Below are positions 48,501 through 59,070 of a stretch of DNA of 64,000 nt, one piece after another. A program made the position numbers and the translations under genes. Under the pieces are notes generated by a model, which made no database searches, was not told the origin of the DNA, and saw nothing but the letters and a program-made list of their open reading frames with translations. The DNA is from Rachycentron canadum (taxonomy: Eukaryota; Chordata; Actinopteri; Carangiformes; Rachycentridae). The stretch spans positions 927,046-991,045 of the forward strand of contig CM076654.1 of NCBI GenBank assembly GCA_038496675.1. Reading direction: 5' to 3'. Within the stretch, counting starts at the first letter, position 1, and each line of letters starts with the position of its first letter.

Positions 48501-50746
48501 TCTGTGACTTTCATGGACCTAGAGAGTCCGACTTTACATGATTAGATGAAAGGATGCTACAAATGCTGAAACCTGAGCTGACATACCTGCAAGATAAACT
48601 CCCAGGATGCCTAGCACCACCATGAGCTGCACACAGGAGCCCAGCGTCCCACGGACCCGCTCGTGTGCCATCTCAGAGATGTACAGCTGTGTGAGAACAG
48701 AGACAGAGAATCAATTGACCAACTATCAATGATTTATAAAGATATATATTTACACAGAATACATATGAATGAGTGTGTCCTACTGGGACGACCAGCGACG
48801 TGACTCCACTGGCGAGGCCGGTGAGCACCCTGCCGAGGTAGAGCATCCACACGTTCTGTGCTGCGATGATGATGGTGAAACCGAAGACGTACGGCAGCGA
48901 GCAGAACATCAGACTGAGCTTCCTGCCGATCCTCTCCACCATCCAGCCGCCCAGCAGGCCGCCCGCCGCCGCTCCCAGCGTCACTATGGACTAAATAACC
49001 CACAGCTGCAGGAAACACCTTCACTCTGTGTTTTCACCTGTTTGACATCTAATATTAAATTTTTAGCATTTTGTCAAATCTGACCTTTTATTACTGACAA
49101 GCTTTTCTACTTAAACCTTTCAGTCATATTTATTTATGTAGATAAACATAAACAAAAAGCACTTTCACAGATAATTAAGCACAAAAATCTATCTCTAATT
49201 ACTTAATTTCTCAATTAATCAGTTACAAGTCTCAACCCTTCATGACATCACCATCAGTTTGTGAGCTGCTGTTTTGAAACCTTTGTTTTTGTCCGTCTGC
49301 TCTGTACTCTGTCCTGATTGGGTGGTACAGTCTGTCAATCACACAGAAACCACGCCCCCTAATCCATCCCCTGCTTTCTGGTCTATTTTCCACTAAATGG
49401 ACCATCATTTAAAAAATGAATATCATGTTGTATTGAAGACTTGAAACTAGAGACTGAGACCATAAACTCATTAGGAAAACGTTTACTGAGCTAATAAATC
49501 AAGGAGAAGTAGGGACATTTTCCCATAGACTTCAATACAATCTGACTTCTTTAACAACCAGTGGAGTCGCCCCCTGAGGGTCATTAGAGAGAATGAAGGT
49601 AAAAGTTGTTTTGTTTTGAGACATGTGATATCAAATCATCATGATCAGCATCATACCCCAAACCAGGAGGCCTGGATGTCGTTCAGCTGCAGCCGTGGGT
49701 CAGAGATCCTGGTGAGTTCAGGGATGGTGGGAGAGCTGTAGCCCAGCACAAAACCAAAGCTCATAGGACCCAGAACGGACACAAAGGTTGCCAGGTACAA
49801 CTTCCTGTTCTTTACTTTGCTGTGGAAAAAAAAAAGAAGAACCAAATGTAGGAGGTAAAGGAGTTCAAAGGTCACCGTGTCATGCACAGTCAGGGACAGT
49901 TAAGTTCAGCCTCAGTTAGAGAGCAGAATTTACTGTCTGTAAATGAGATGCTGCTGCTTTGTTGTGACATCACAAAGTTCCTGAAGTCCTGATGGCTGGT
50001 TTTAAGGCTCAGTTTCTGAATCCAGGCTGTGAGCATTTCTCTGTGACTGAGACCTTTGATACTTTCACTGTATTAATGTAGAACCTAGACCTGCTTTATA
50101 ATCAAAGACCACATGGAGGTCTACCTTTAGACTGTAGGGACCTTTAACATCTACCTTTAGACTGTATGGACCTTTAACATCTACCTTTAGACCGTATGGA
50201 CCTTTAACATCTACCTTTAGACTGTATGGACCTTTAACGTCTACCTTTAGACTGTATGGACCTTTAATTGTCAACAATTCTGATGTTTACCTTAATTATT
50301 AAATTAATTTATCAAGAATGTCCAGCTTCTTCTTCACTTTTATCCGAATGTCTTTAGGGTTCAACTGATAATTAATCAACTTTGGCTCTGCTTTTCTCTA
50401 AAATGACATTTTGAAAGCTTGATGTGATTCATCCGTCACCACCAGTCACATCATTATTTCTTGGAACAGCAGCTGCACCGTGAAGATACTGTATCTATAA
50501 ACTGAATCCAGCCTTGATGCTGGTGAGTGTCTTTCAAGAGTCTTCTGATCGATTTTCAATCAGAGTGAGAGTCACGTGTCATCGGTGACAGTACGGAATG
50601 ACCCTGTAATGATCCAGCCTTGGTTCTGATTATTGACTGGACCTGGAGACTGACCTCAGATAAGCGTCCTGCTCAGACATGAGTCCTGTCGGATCCTCAT
50701 CTCCTCCCTCATCCAGCAGCCTCCTCCTCTCGGTCTGGATCTCCAT
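42514..50746 (-). CDS. slc2a8: Facilitative glucose transporter GLUT8, complete
   Basis: A 12-span sugar transporter of the MFS, held on late endosomal/lysosomal membranes in mammals. Exons (descending): 50746-50655, 49819-49657, 48990-48784, 48686-48587, 45493-45282, 45010-44861, 44110-44002, 43667-43524, 43270-43125, 42660-42514. These sum to 490 codons including the stop, 489 aa against about 477 in human. Family marks: the N-terminal dileucine sorting signal ERRRLL; LGYSSPTIPEL; GGWMVERIGRKLS; YISEMAHERVRG; MPETPRFLL; QQMTGINAIMFYAENIF (a QLS/QQ-type sugar-site helix); MDKAGRKVLL; GWGPIPWLIMSEVFP; and PETKGKTLEQIE near the end. FYAENIFEQAHFKESDLASV separates it from GLUT6. All exons and motifs are intact. 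The 3.1 kb intron 4 (45494-48586) holds R1/R2 repeats and minisatellite array 3. Confidence 0.96.
42720..42870 (+). mobile_element. LINE 3' tail fragment
   Basis: AT-rich tail with TAATGTAAAGCACTTGAATTG, the pattern left by L2-like LINE 3' ends in fish. In the last slc2a8 intron. Confidence 0.4.
44305..44612 (+). repeat. R1 interspersed repeat, 5' half
   Basis: Shares the extended 5' end with the 36243 copy (GAACAGATCAGCTCAGTTCA, then CAAGGACCTTAAAACCTC). Stops after the CTTCAATACAACATGA block. In an slc2a8 intron. Confidence 0.9.
45585..45690 (-). repeat. R1 interspersed repeat, 3' end fragment
   Basis: Inverted terminal segment: TTGGTTTGTGAGCTGCTG, then CGGCCATCTTG and AAACCAGAAGATACCATA. 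Directly abuts the long R2 copy. Confidence 0.75.
45700..46435 (+). repeat. R2 dispersed element, longest copy
   Basis: About 735 bp. Segments 45880-46005 and 46050-46430 recur inverted at 27580-27425 and 33300-32880 in hira introns. Contains an open stretch at 45934-46122 with no known domain. No terminal repeats were recognised; the family is unknown to me. Confidence 0.75.
46436..48050. other. Intron 4 of slc2a8, remainder
   Basis: About 1.6 kb with no exon. A 63-codon plus-strand frame (47491-47682) is rich in Arg/Lys but has no supported start, splice context or known domain. Confidence 0.4.
48055..48185 (+). repeat. 30-bp minisatellite array 3 (about 4.3 units)
   Basis: Same unit as array 1. 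The third and fourth units carry an extra T (CCATTACAG), making them 31 bp. In slc2a8 intron 4. Confidence 0.95.
48290..48475 (+). mobile_element. LINE 3' tail fragment
   Basis: AT-rich tail ending in AAAAGCACTTTAAATTG and GAAAAGTGCAACATAAATAC, typical of L2-like 3' ends. About 100 bp after minisatellite array 3. Confidence 0.45.
49242..49602 (-). repeat. R1 interspersed repeat, nearly complete
   Basis: Inverted copy covering both the CCACGCCCCCTAATCC and the GTGGAGTCGCCCCCTGAGG blocks. In slc2a8 intron 2. Confidence 0.9.
49930..50270 (-). repeat. 30-bp minisatellite array 4 plus unique flank (inverted)
   Basis: About 5 units (50122-50265) in the opposite orientation to the other arrays. 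The flank 49940-50050 is the reverse complement of 55714-55808, so arrays 4 and 5 belong to the same larger element. Lies in slc2a8 intron 1. Confidence 0.9.
50571..50580 (-). promoter_or_regulatory. CLEAR-like E-box GTCACGTGTC in slc2a8 intron 1
   Basis: Nine of ten bases match the TFEB/TFE3 consensus GTCACGTGAC. It lies about 75 bp after the first coding exon of a gene whose product is late-endosomal/lysosomal in mammals. Functional relevance is inference. Confidence 0.3.
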
Positions 50747-51643
50747 ACCGACCCCCAGCAGCGGCGTTTCCCGGTGTTCACCCTTCCTCTCCCGAAAGCA
50801 GCTGCTGCACGGAGTCTGAACCGAGCGGCCACAGGAGGACGGATCCGCGGGCGGAAGCTACGGCGTCACCGGAAGTCGCGAAGAAAACATTTCGGTCTTT
50901 ATTACCTGACCTGGAGCCCGTAACCTCCGAGCCGGACTCACGGGGCTTTCAGCTTCCTCCACCGACGGTCAACTTGCTCTGTCAACATTTCAGTCACCTG
51001 ATCATACGTGTGTGCCGTCTGTTTCCCGGGAGGTAGTTTTCAAAATAAAAGTCTGCACCGTAGCCGTTGGAAAAGAAACCAAAACCCAGGAAACGTTTTT
51101 TTTTTTACCTCTGAACAGACCACAGTGAAAAAATAATTACAATACAATACAATAATTACAAAACAAATACACAACTTAAACTTTGTGTGGACAGTGTCTA
51201 ATCCACCTGTTGTTGTGAAAGGGTGTTACACGTCATATTCTTCATACAGTTTAATACACATTTTCAGAGAAACCTTCATTGTTTTTGTTTTAATGGGAAG
51301 AAAATACCCTTTTCCTTTCTGCGCCATATCAGACCAGGTGTAACATCGTTTTAAGGTTTATATTATAGCTACAACACTTCACTACAAACACTGTGCACTG
51401 TTAAAAAAAAAAAAAAAACACACTATTTCACTTTATCCTGGCGGCATTGAAACCGGAAATGAAGGGGGAGAATTCTCTCGCTAAGTAGAAGCTCTTTGTT
51501 TACAAAATAAAAGCCTCTGGCTGTGTTGAACTTGGTTTCCATGGTGACGCAGAGGTTTTAATTTGCCAACGAAGTGAAAAAATAATAGAGCAGAAGTTAC
51601 TGAACTCTAATAAACAGTTTGTGTCAGATATCAGAACAACACA
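50747..51643. promoter_or_regulatory. Shared head-to-head promoter of slc2a8 and ttc16
   Basis: About 900 bp between two divergent start codons. The slc2a8 side (50747-50960) is CpG-rich, with ACCGGAAGTCGCG (ETS-type core) and CGTCACCGGAAG. The ttc16 side has AACCGGAAATGAAG near 51451 and an RFX X-box at 51535-51548. No TATA box was seen. An AT-rich spacer lies between (51100-51420). Confidence 0.55.
51535..51548 (+). promoter_or_regulatory. RFX X-box upstream of ttc16
   Basis: GTTTCC-AT-GGTGAC fits the RFX consensus RYYNCC-AT-RGNRAC, with both half-sites and 2-bp spacing. It ends 95 bp before the ATG, the position typical of cilium genes. TTC16 is a TPR protein linked to ciliated cells and testis in mammals, so the site is biologically sensible. 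Binding is inferred. Confidence 0.65.
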
Positions 51644-54600
51644 ATGGAGGCTTCTGTGGAGAGAAAGGACCAGACGGTAAAAAAGTGTTGAAAAACACTA
51701 GAATTTGACTTCACACAGACTTCAACTTGAAGGGAGTTTAAATCTACATAACATTGTTTAACATCAGTGTAAAACTTTTACTTCATCTAGTTTATTAACA
51801 CCAGATAAGTAATGTAAGTTATTAAAGTTCCTCTCCAGACATGTTTCAAATGTAAAAAAAAATCCTCTGCTGTGATAAATATTTTATTTGATTTAATAAA
51901 AAAAAAAAAAAACAAACAACAAAAAAAAAGCAGTCACTGTTAACTCATCTACTTCCTCTAAAATCTGGCCCAGGCCCCGCCCACCATTACTTGCTAGGTT
52001 GAATCAGCTGATTCCTGGAGGAAATGATTGGACATGTTTGAGCCTCAGTCAGACACAGACAAGGCTCGCATAGTTAGCATTTTTTATTTGTTTTATTTAT
52101 TTGTTAGTTTTAACTGGCAATGGCTGACACAGTGTTAGTGGTCCAGCGAATGAAAACTCTCGTTCTATACTGAGAAGGTTCAGGTTTATTATTTCTTCCC
52201 TTCGTCCCTGAATATTGACGGGATTGGCTCCTTAGTTGTGTTACATATGAGTGGACACTCAAACTGGTGTTGACTGATTATTTTGCTCATGATTTGTCTT
52301 GTCTTGTGTAAAAACATATGGACGTTACCAACATTAATCACTTGATTTTAATCAGAGGAGTTTTTTAATCATAATATTAATAAATACAATAAATTATATA
52401 ATGATTGTATTATAGGCTCAACATTTTTCACTGTTACTGACTTGTAAAACTTGTGTATGTGACAAATAAACCTAAAATGTAATTGGACTTAATTGCAATC
52501 TTTTAGCAACAAACTGATGCTGAATTTTATTTCACTAATGTCATGAAAAACTAACAAACAAAACATCATTTTGAACAGAGTCTACATTAAGATGGTTTGT
52601 TTTTATCCAAGGAAAAGTTTGAGTTTTGATTGTCAGTCAGTCTGATCCTCTTTCTTTTATGATTTGGTATCTCCCAGGAAGAATGAAATGTTTTGGTATC
52701 TAACGTTGAATCTTTGTCAATCGATCGTCCACCATCAGACAGAGGAGCAGAGTTTGTTTCCCACTGCAGTGTCAGAGGAGGAGCTAGATGAAGCCAAGGG
52801 GAAAAGCACCTTCAATCAGCTTTTTGGCTCCAGTAAAATCTTTCTGGCACCAGGAGAGACTTGTCCTGAAAGACCAGACCTGCAGGGGAGCATCATCATT
52901 CAGAGAAAGGCTGCAGAGCAGTGAGAGAAAAACACACGATCAGTTCTTCTTCAACATCACATACATGTCTGCGCCATATTTTACTTAAATGTGTATCTCA
53001 AAGAGAAGCAAAGATTCTATCAGTGCTACAAATATCTGAAAACCAAACATGAGAGCTTTGATAGAGATCAGTGCCGTTTCATTGAGTAAAACTTCCACTT
53101 TGTTTGCAGTTACTCAAATGGAAACGAGGCGATGGGAAAGTGTCAGTACGACAGAGCTGTGATCTGCTTCTCCAAAGCCATCACCCTGCAGCCTGAACAG
53201 GTGCTGGACTAACAACTCAAACTGACTGTGTGTTCAATCACGGGCTGCTCGAACGAATCACATTCTTCATTCAGATTTAGATTTAGAGTTTATGAGAGGC
53301 AGAAATGTAGTAATAACCCTGATGTCTTTTTATTTTGCGTGAAATACTTTTTTTTTTTAATTGGTGAAAAACATGGTGAACAGTAAATGACCTGAAGAAC
53401 GTTGTGACCATAAGACATAATAGACAAGGTGAGATTTTAGGGTGTGTGTGTGTGGTAGTAGTTGATTGTGTACAATTATAATGGCAAGCCCCGGTCCAGC
53501 CCTCCAGCAGCATAATTGAGGGCTAATGGAAACAACTGGGGCAAACTTATCGCCTTTTCCTTTCCTCTGTTTCTATTCCCTCTGTTCTCTGTTGTTTGGG
53601 GCAGTGTTATTAGAATCATATCAGTTTAGACTACTCTAATAATCTATAATCTATAATACATATGTTCCAGTGTCAGCTCATGTGTGTGTTATCTGGAATT
53701 TAGCCGGTTTCTGCTGGTATTTTGTAAAAAGCTCCGGACAGTTTGTGTATCTCCCTGTGTGTCTAATTGTGATGCTCTCTGCCATGGCGTGTTTTAGACT
53801 CAGCTGTATGTGGGTCAGGCGGAGGCCTACCTCCAGCTGTGTGACTTCCAGTCAGCAGCAGCCTGTTATAAAAAGGCCTGTCTCCTGGAGCCTGGGGCCT
53901 TCAGAGACCAACTGGCCTTCGTCTACTATCTCCAGGTTAGAGTCTCTGTTCTGGCTCAGGTTTGATGATCATGCATCTATTTCAGTTTGTTCACAGGAGT
54001 CTCATTGGAGTTAAATGCCTCCACTAAATAACACAAAATAAGGCAATGATGATCTCTCTACTTCCTGTTGTTGTCAGGGTCAGTGTTTGTTTGACCGACG
54101 TCTTTTCCTTGAGGCTCTGGAGGCCTTCAGCAAAGCTGCTGAGGTGAAGCCCGCCTGCAGGGCCTACGCAGTCAGAAGGTGAGGAGCCGGTGTGCAAAGA
54201 TATTCTGTACTACATCAGATGTTCTCGACCAGGTGTCAACCCACAGTGACGTGAACTCCCATTTTGAATCCTCGAATTTGTAATTTGGCCATTGTCAAAT
54301 TTCAAACTGAGGCTGTATTTTTTTTAGTTTTACCAACATCTGACTTGTAAAATTATCCTGTAGAATAATGATGTCATATAAACTATATACATACTGTAGA
54401 CAGATGTAAGATATTTGATCATATATACATGAATGTGAATCACAACAGTTTTATCTACAGTCTGTGTCTGTTGTATCCCAGCCTGGCCTGTCTAACAGCT
54501 GTAGGTCACCACACTGAGGGTCTGCAGCTGGTCAACGACTGGATGGTGTCAGACGGCCCGACCTCTGACCTTTACATCCTCAGAGCCCGACTGCACAAGC

Positions 54601-55943
54601 AGCTCCAACAGGTTACAGTGTCCAAACAAGTGCATGTACTGAGAACACACAACCAATCCCGTCTGATGTTCGAGTGTCCTTTTCCCTGCAGATGTCACAG
54701 TGTTATCGAGACGTGAAGTCGGCATTGGCGTTGAACCCGACGTGTCCCGAGGCTGGAGCCCTGCTGCAGCAGCTGCAACAAACCAGTGAACAGGCCAGAC
54801 TGAAGGCTGTGGACAGAGCTGTGATTGGTCAACTGCCTGAAGCCCTCTGCTTGATCAACGTCGCTCTGGAGAACTGCCCCCAGGATGCACAGCTCTACCT
54901 GTTCAGGTGAGTCTGACTGATGTCAGATACTCAGACATGATGGCCTCTGTCTCCTCATGTGACTGTAATGAGCTTCATGAGCTTAATCTATTGATCACTT
55001 GAAAGATGCTCAGCTCATTGTGTTAAGTTTAAACTTCTTATTTGGGCTGACCTCCAGACAAAAGACTACAAGAATATGAGACAAACCAAAATTAAAAATG
55101 TACCGGAAATTAATTCAAATCAGTTCTGTTCCATCAGGGGGATTCTCTACCGACGTCTGAAAGACTTCACAGCCGCCATCGAGGATCTGGTCCAGGCTAT
55201 GGAGCTGAGCGGCGAGGGGGAGGAGGACGGGGATGAGGGGGTTGTGGGTCAGGCGGAGATGGTCAGAGACAATAAGGTGGAACTTCGCTCCTTTGAAGAG
55301 CAAGTGGAGTTTCAGCTGGTTCTCACCTATAATGACTTTGCTGTTCAGTGCTTCAGTAGGGGCCAGTACGCCGAAGCCACGCTGCTCCTCAACAAGGCCA
55401 TCGAGGAAGAGAAGAGCCAGCCGGGCCTCTACCTGAACCGAGGAGGTGTGTGTACATCTCTTTCTTGACTGTTCGCACACAAGTATGTTGTGTCTATTGA
55501 AGATGCTCATAGAAATAATCTACAGAGCATCTAATGAAGTTTGTCTTTGTTGTTGGTACGTCCTGAAAATGACCATCAAGGTGAAGTGTAGTCCAAAGTC
55601 CATACGGTCTAAAGGTAGATGTTAAAGGTCCATACAGTCTAAAGGTAGATGTTAAAGGTCCATACGGTCTAAAGGTAGATGTTAAAGGTCCATACGGTCT
55701 AAAGGTAGATGTTCACACAGAGAAATGCTCACAGCTTGTATTCAGAAACAGAGCCTTAAAACCAGCTGTCAGAACTTCTGGAACTTTGTGATGTCACAAC
55801 AAAGCAGCCACTTGAAAGTGAAAAGTTAAAATGTGATCCTGACAAACCTGAGCAGCAGGTGGATAAAATAAGTTATCTGTAACATTCAATTTAGCTTTTC
55901 TTTTTCTTAGTTATGAGTCATTTGTGTGTGTGTGTGTGTGTGT

Positions 55944-55975
<32 letters not shown>

Positions 55976-57786
55976 CAGACTGTTTCTTTCAGCAGGGTGA
56001 GTGGTGTTATGCTTTGGCTGACTACCAGCAGGCCGAGGAGATGATGAGGCCCGATGACCCTACTGTCCGGCTGCGCCTCGCTGTCCTCCACAACACGCTG
56101 GGCTCGTTCTGCCTCCAGGGCGGGTCAGAACCACACAAACACACACCAACACACATAAACACATAACCAAACACCCACACAAGCACATCCACACATAGAA
56201 ACTTATGAGAAAGGTAATTGACTCTTGTTTAGATGTGTGTTTGTGTCTCTTTGTGTGCGTCTGCAGCCGTTTCCAGGAGGCGGCGGACATGTTTTCTCTG
56301 GCCCTGCAGTACAACCCCACAGCCGCTCACTACTACGAGCACAGATCGAAGGCCTTTCGAAAGCTCCTGAACATGGAGGGAGCCAGACGGGACTTGATCT
56401 GTTTGCTGATCCTTGATCCCACAAATGAGGAGGTCTGAGCTTCATCTCACTCTCCTGAGACTTTTCATTCAATTAGATTCACTTCACTTTTAGTGAGTGA
56501 ATGCAACTCACTAGTGTTGAGACACAGAATAAATCCTGAGTGAATGGATGCAGATAAAAAGATTTCAGATCATCTTCTCTTTACAATGATGCATGTTTTT
56601 CTCTCATGGTCCTCTGAAATGTGTTTGTGTGTCTGTCTGTGCAGCTGCCTCCTATGCTGATGAGTCTGTTTCCTGGCTGCAGCGCGGCTGATGTTTTGTT
56701 CAGTCCTGAAGGACGAGCAGTCAGAGCTCAGCTGATGGACACGATCCAGACCAGCTCCGTCTCTGAGCAGAGGTCAGCGACACAAACACCCGCCAGAAAA
56801 GACGTCAGTGTGTCAAATACATTGTTGAGATGGATAATGGTCATAATAATAACTTTATTTATATAGCACTACAAGACAGTTACAAAGTGTTTTATATAAA
56901 AGTAAAACAAAGCGATAAAAAGTGTTAAAATTTAACAGCAGATGATAAATCAATAAAAAAGACAAACGAAAATAGGACAAAAGGTAAAAACTAAAAGTAG
57001 AAAGATAAAGAAACTGATCTGTGTCCTGTGTTTTCAGACTGAGTGAGAAGCTCCAGCAGATGACTCTGACCAATGAGAGCACAGCAGGTCAATCAGGTGA
57101 CCTGTGTGAGGCAGGAGAGGAGCTGAGGCTGTGTGTAAACCAGCAGCAGATCATGGTGAAGAGCCTCCTGCAGGTACTGATGTGAAGATCAGCCAACGAC
57201 TGTTATATCCACGACCCCTCCTTTAGATTACCAGCGAAAATCAGTTCTACAGATGAGAAATATTCAGAAGCAGGTTTTTATTGACAGGTTTTTATTGACT
57301 ACTACCTGTAGAGCCCGTCCTGTAAGAGACAAGCCCATAGGTCGTCTGTCAGCAGGTTATGACCTCATAATTAGGTTTTGTTGCTAAGGCAACATCTAGT
57401 GGTCGTACTAATGATGACAGGGAAAAGTGTGGCGATGTAGTTTAGAGCCAAATCACAAACTGAAGGCTTCAAACCAGCAGCTCACAAAGCGATTTGTGAC
57501 ACTTGGTCGTATCAGAGGGTTGAAGAAAATGTTGGGTTTCGTTCGTCATCAGGACACATTTGTCTCCTCAGTAACTCATCCAGGAGTTGTGTTGTCGTGT
57601 TGAACTACAGCTCTTTGACTATTGCAGGTGATGGAAGCAGCTCCATCATTTCTCCACGACCGTCCAGCTGTGCACCGCACGGGGCCACAGCTCACCACAG
57701 ACCACCACCCACCACCAGCACCATCCACCGTGGAGCAGGACCAGTCGCCTGTAGACGTGAGGGAGCTGCTGCAGAGAAGGATGTGA
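51644..57786 (+). CDS. ttc16: Tetratricopeptide repeat protein 16, complete
   Basis: A TPR scaffold; molecular role not established, expression in mammals points to cilia/sperm. Exons: 51644-51676, 52739-52920, 53110-53200, 53798-53935, 54078-54178, 54482-54611, 54692-54906, 55138-55445, 55979-56123, 56267-56432, 56645-56772, 57038-57173, 57628-57786. The sum is 644 codons including the stop (643 aa); human is longer, about 870. TPR-like helices recur from YDRAVICFSKAITLQPEQ through LQLCDFQSAAACYKKACLLE, LFLEALEAFSKAAEVKP and KDFTAAIEDLVQAM to RFQEAADMFSLALQYNP. An acidic loop (GEGEEDGDEG) interrupts them at about 55215. The tail is Pro/Gln-rich and disordered. The exon 1 start was chosen because it is phase-compatible with the 52739 acceptor; the upstream ATG in the 52664 frame is not spliced in. 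slc2a8 neighbours TTC16 in human 9q33-q34 too. Confidence 0.93.
51901..51914 (+). repeat. Poly(A) tract in ttc16 intron 1
   Basis: Fourteen A residues followed by A-rich sequence to 51930. ttc16 intron 1 (51677-52738) otherwise shows no feature. Confidence 0.8.
55595..55808 (+). repeat. 30-bp minisatellite array 5 plus unique flank
   Basis: About four units (55597-55712) followed by a 95-bp flank (starting GAGAAATGCTCACAGCTTG) shared, inverted, with 49940-50050. In the ttc16 intron between exons 55138-55445 and 55979-56123. Confidence 0.93.
55924..55976 (+). repeat. (TG)n microsatellite
   Basis: TG dinucleotide run that ends at the splice acceptor (AG at 55977-55978) of a ttc16 exon, replacing the usual polypyrimidine tract by alternating TG. 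Confidence 0.95.
56845..57000 (-). mobile_element. LINE 3' tail fragment (inverted)
   Basis: TTATTTATATAGCACTACAA and GTTACAAAGTGTTTTATA are the reverse complement of typical L2-like 3' ends. In a ttc16 intron. Confidence 0.4.
57448..57500 (+). repeat. R1 interspersed repeat, 3' terminal scrap
   Basis: AAATCACAAACTGAAGGCTT, then AGCAGCTCACAAA; matches the terminal block of the R1 family. In the last ttc16 intron. Confidence 0.5.
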
Positions 57787-57831
57787 GCTGTTTGGAGTCC
57801 ACCTCTCAGAAGTCAAACGACACTGATTTAT

Positions 57832-57837
57832 AATAAA
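57832..57837 (+). terminator. Polyadenylation signal AATAAA of ttc16
   Basis: Canonical hexamer 46 bp after the TGA at 57784-57786. Confidence 0.75.
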
Positions 57838-58690
57838 TACTTTTGTTTCTGTTTCTGAGTGTTGTGTGCTTTCATGTCCATTTCTCTTGGTCTCAGTCTG
57901 TGAAGTGAGGGACAATTGTTCTGTTCACACTGTGAACTCTACAATACACAAAACACAACTCTGGTTCTGAAACTCAAATATGTGGTTTGATGTTAAAACG
58001 GTTTGGTATTATCCTTTAATTAGGATGCTGTTATGTGCTGCAGTCCAGTAGGTGGCAGCAGAGGAGCAGTTTTATGTGATGACATTACTGAGGACACGCT
58101 GATGTTTGACTGGAAACATCTTAGTATATGTTAGTATAAGATCAGATCTAAATGCTGGGCTGCAGAGCTTCTTCTCCATCATACAGGTGATCTGATTTGT
58201 CCAATGAGCTCAGGTTTGTTACTGAACTCCAGAATCACACTGAAGTTTATGAGAATTATAGTTTCAGTTTTACTTTTTCACAGTTTAACTGAACCTTCAT
58301 GGTCAGTATCAAAATGATATACATCAACATGAATGAAATTCCCATCTACAATAACAGTGCCTGTCTCTGCAGCCGAGCAGTGTTCGGTGTGTTATGACAG
58401 ACGTGGACCCACTGATCAGCTCTGTGGGGCCGTACCAGTCTCAAATGGGTTGTTACTGATGGATGTGGTGCCGCAGGTTGTCGTACTAAAACTGTCTGAT
58501 CCAGCTCAAACACAAACCATCTGAAGATCTGAAACAACTCGAACCTGCTCATTGGTTGTCTGTCCATAAATCTTACAAATGGCGATAACTCACTTTTCAC
58601 CTCTTCCCAGAAGCCTTCATGATGTTACAACAGTAGTAGAAGTTGTGTTGAGAGCATCACACACCTGGACAACACCTGTGTTCAACTGGC
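57838..58690. other. Intergenic downstream of ttc16
   Basis: No gene. The piece 58540-58620 (GAACCTGCTCATTGGTTGTC, then TGGCGATAAC) vaguely resembles a LINE RT end but is too decayed to assign. Confidence 0.4.
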
Positions 58691-58769
58691 TTTAGATTGT
58701 TTGTTTCTGAAAAGCTACAAAAGTCATTAGACGCTCATAAAGGACGCTCATCCATTTTTTCCCGGGGTG

Positions 58770-59070
58770 GAGTGGCCCTGACACCAGGTGAAGCAGGGTA
58801 CTCCCAAGGCGTTCCTGGGTCAGGTAGGATATAAAAACCCTGCAGCGGGTTCTGGGTCTACCCTGGAGAACCTCCAAAGGAAGGCGTCCAGGAGGCCTCC
58901 TAATCAGATGCCCGAACCGCCTGAACTGGCCCCTTTCGACGTGAAGGAGCAGCAGCTCTACCTCAAGCTTGTCTGAACTCTTCACCCTGTCTCTGAGGCT
59001 GAGTCCAGCAGCCCTACACAGGAAACTCACTTCGGCTGCTTGTATCCGCGATCTCCTTTTCACCTCCTCC
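58770..59070 (-). mobile_element. LINE RT C-terminal fragment
   Basis: The minus strand encodes KRRSRIQAAEVSFLCRAAGL, then SLRDRV, HVERGQFRRFGHLIRRPPGR, LPLEVLQGRPRTR and QERLG. This is the C-terminal signature of widespread teleost non-LTR retrotransposon ORF2 proteins. It is truncated at both ends and lacks the catalytic YADD region. Confidence 0.8.

Noticed and set aside
52664..52738. Upstream start of ttc16 in the 52664 frame
   Set aside because: It would include intronic sequence before a good acceptor; splicing exon 51644-51676 to 52739 gives a clean phase-0 join and a total divisible by three.
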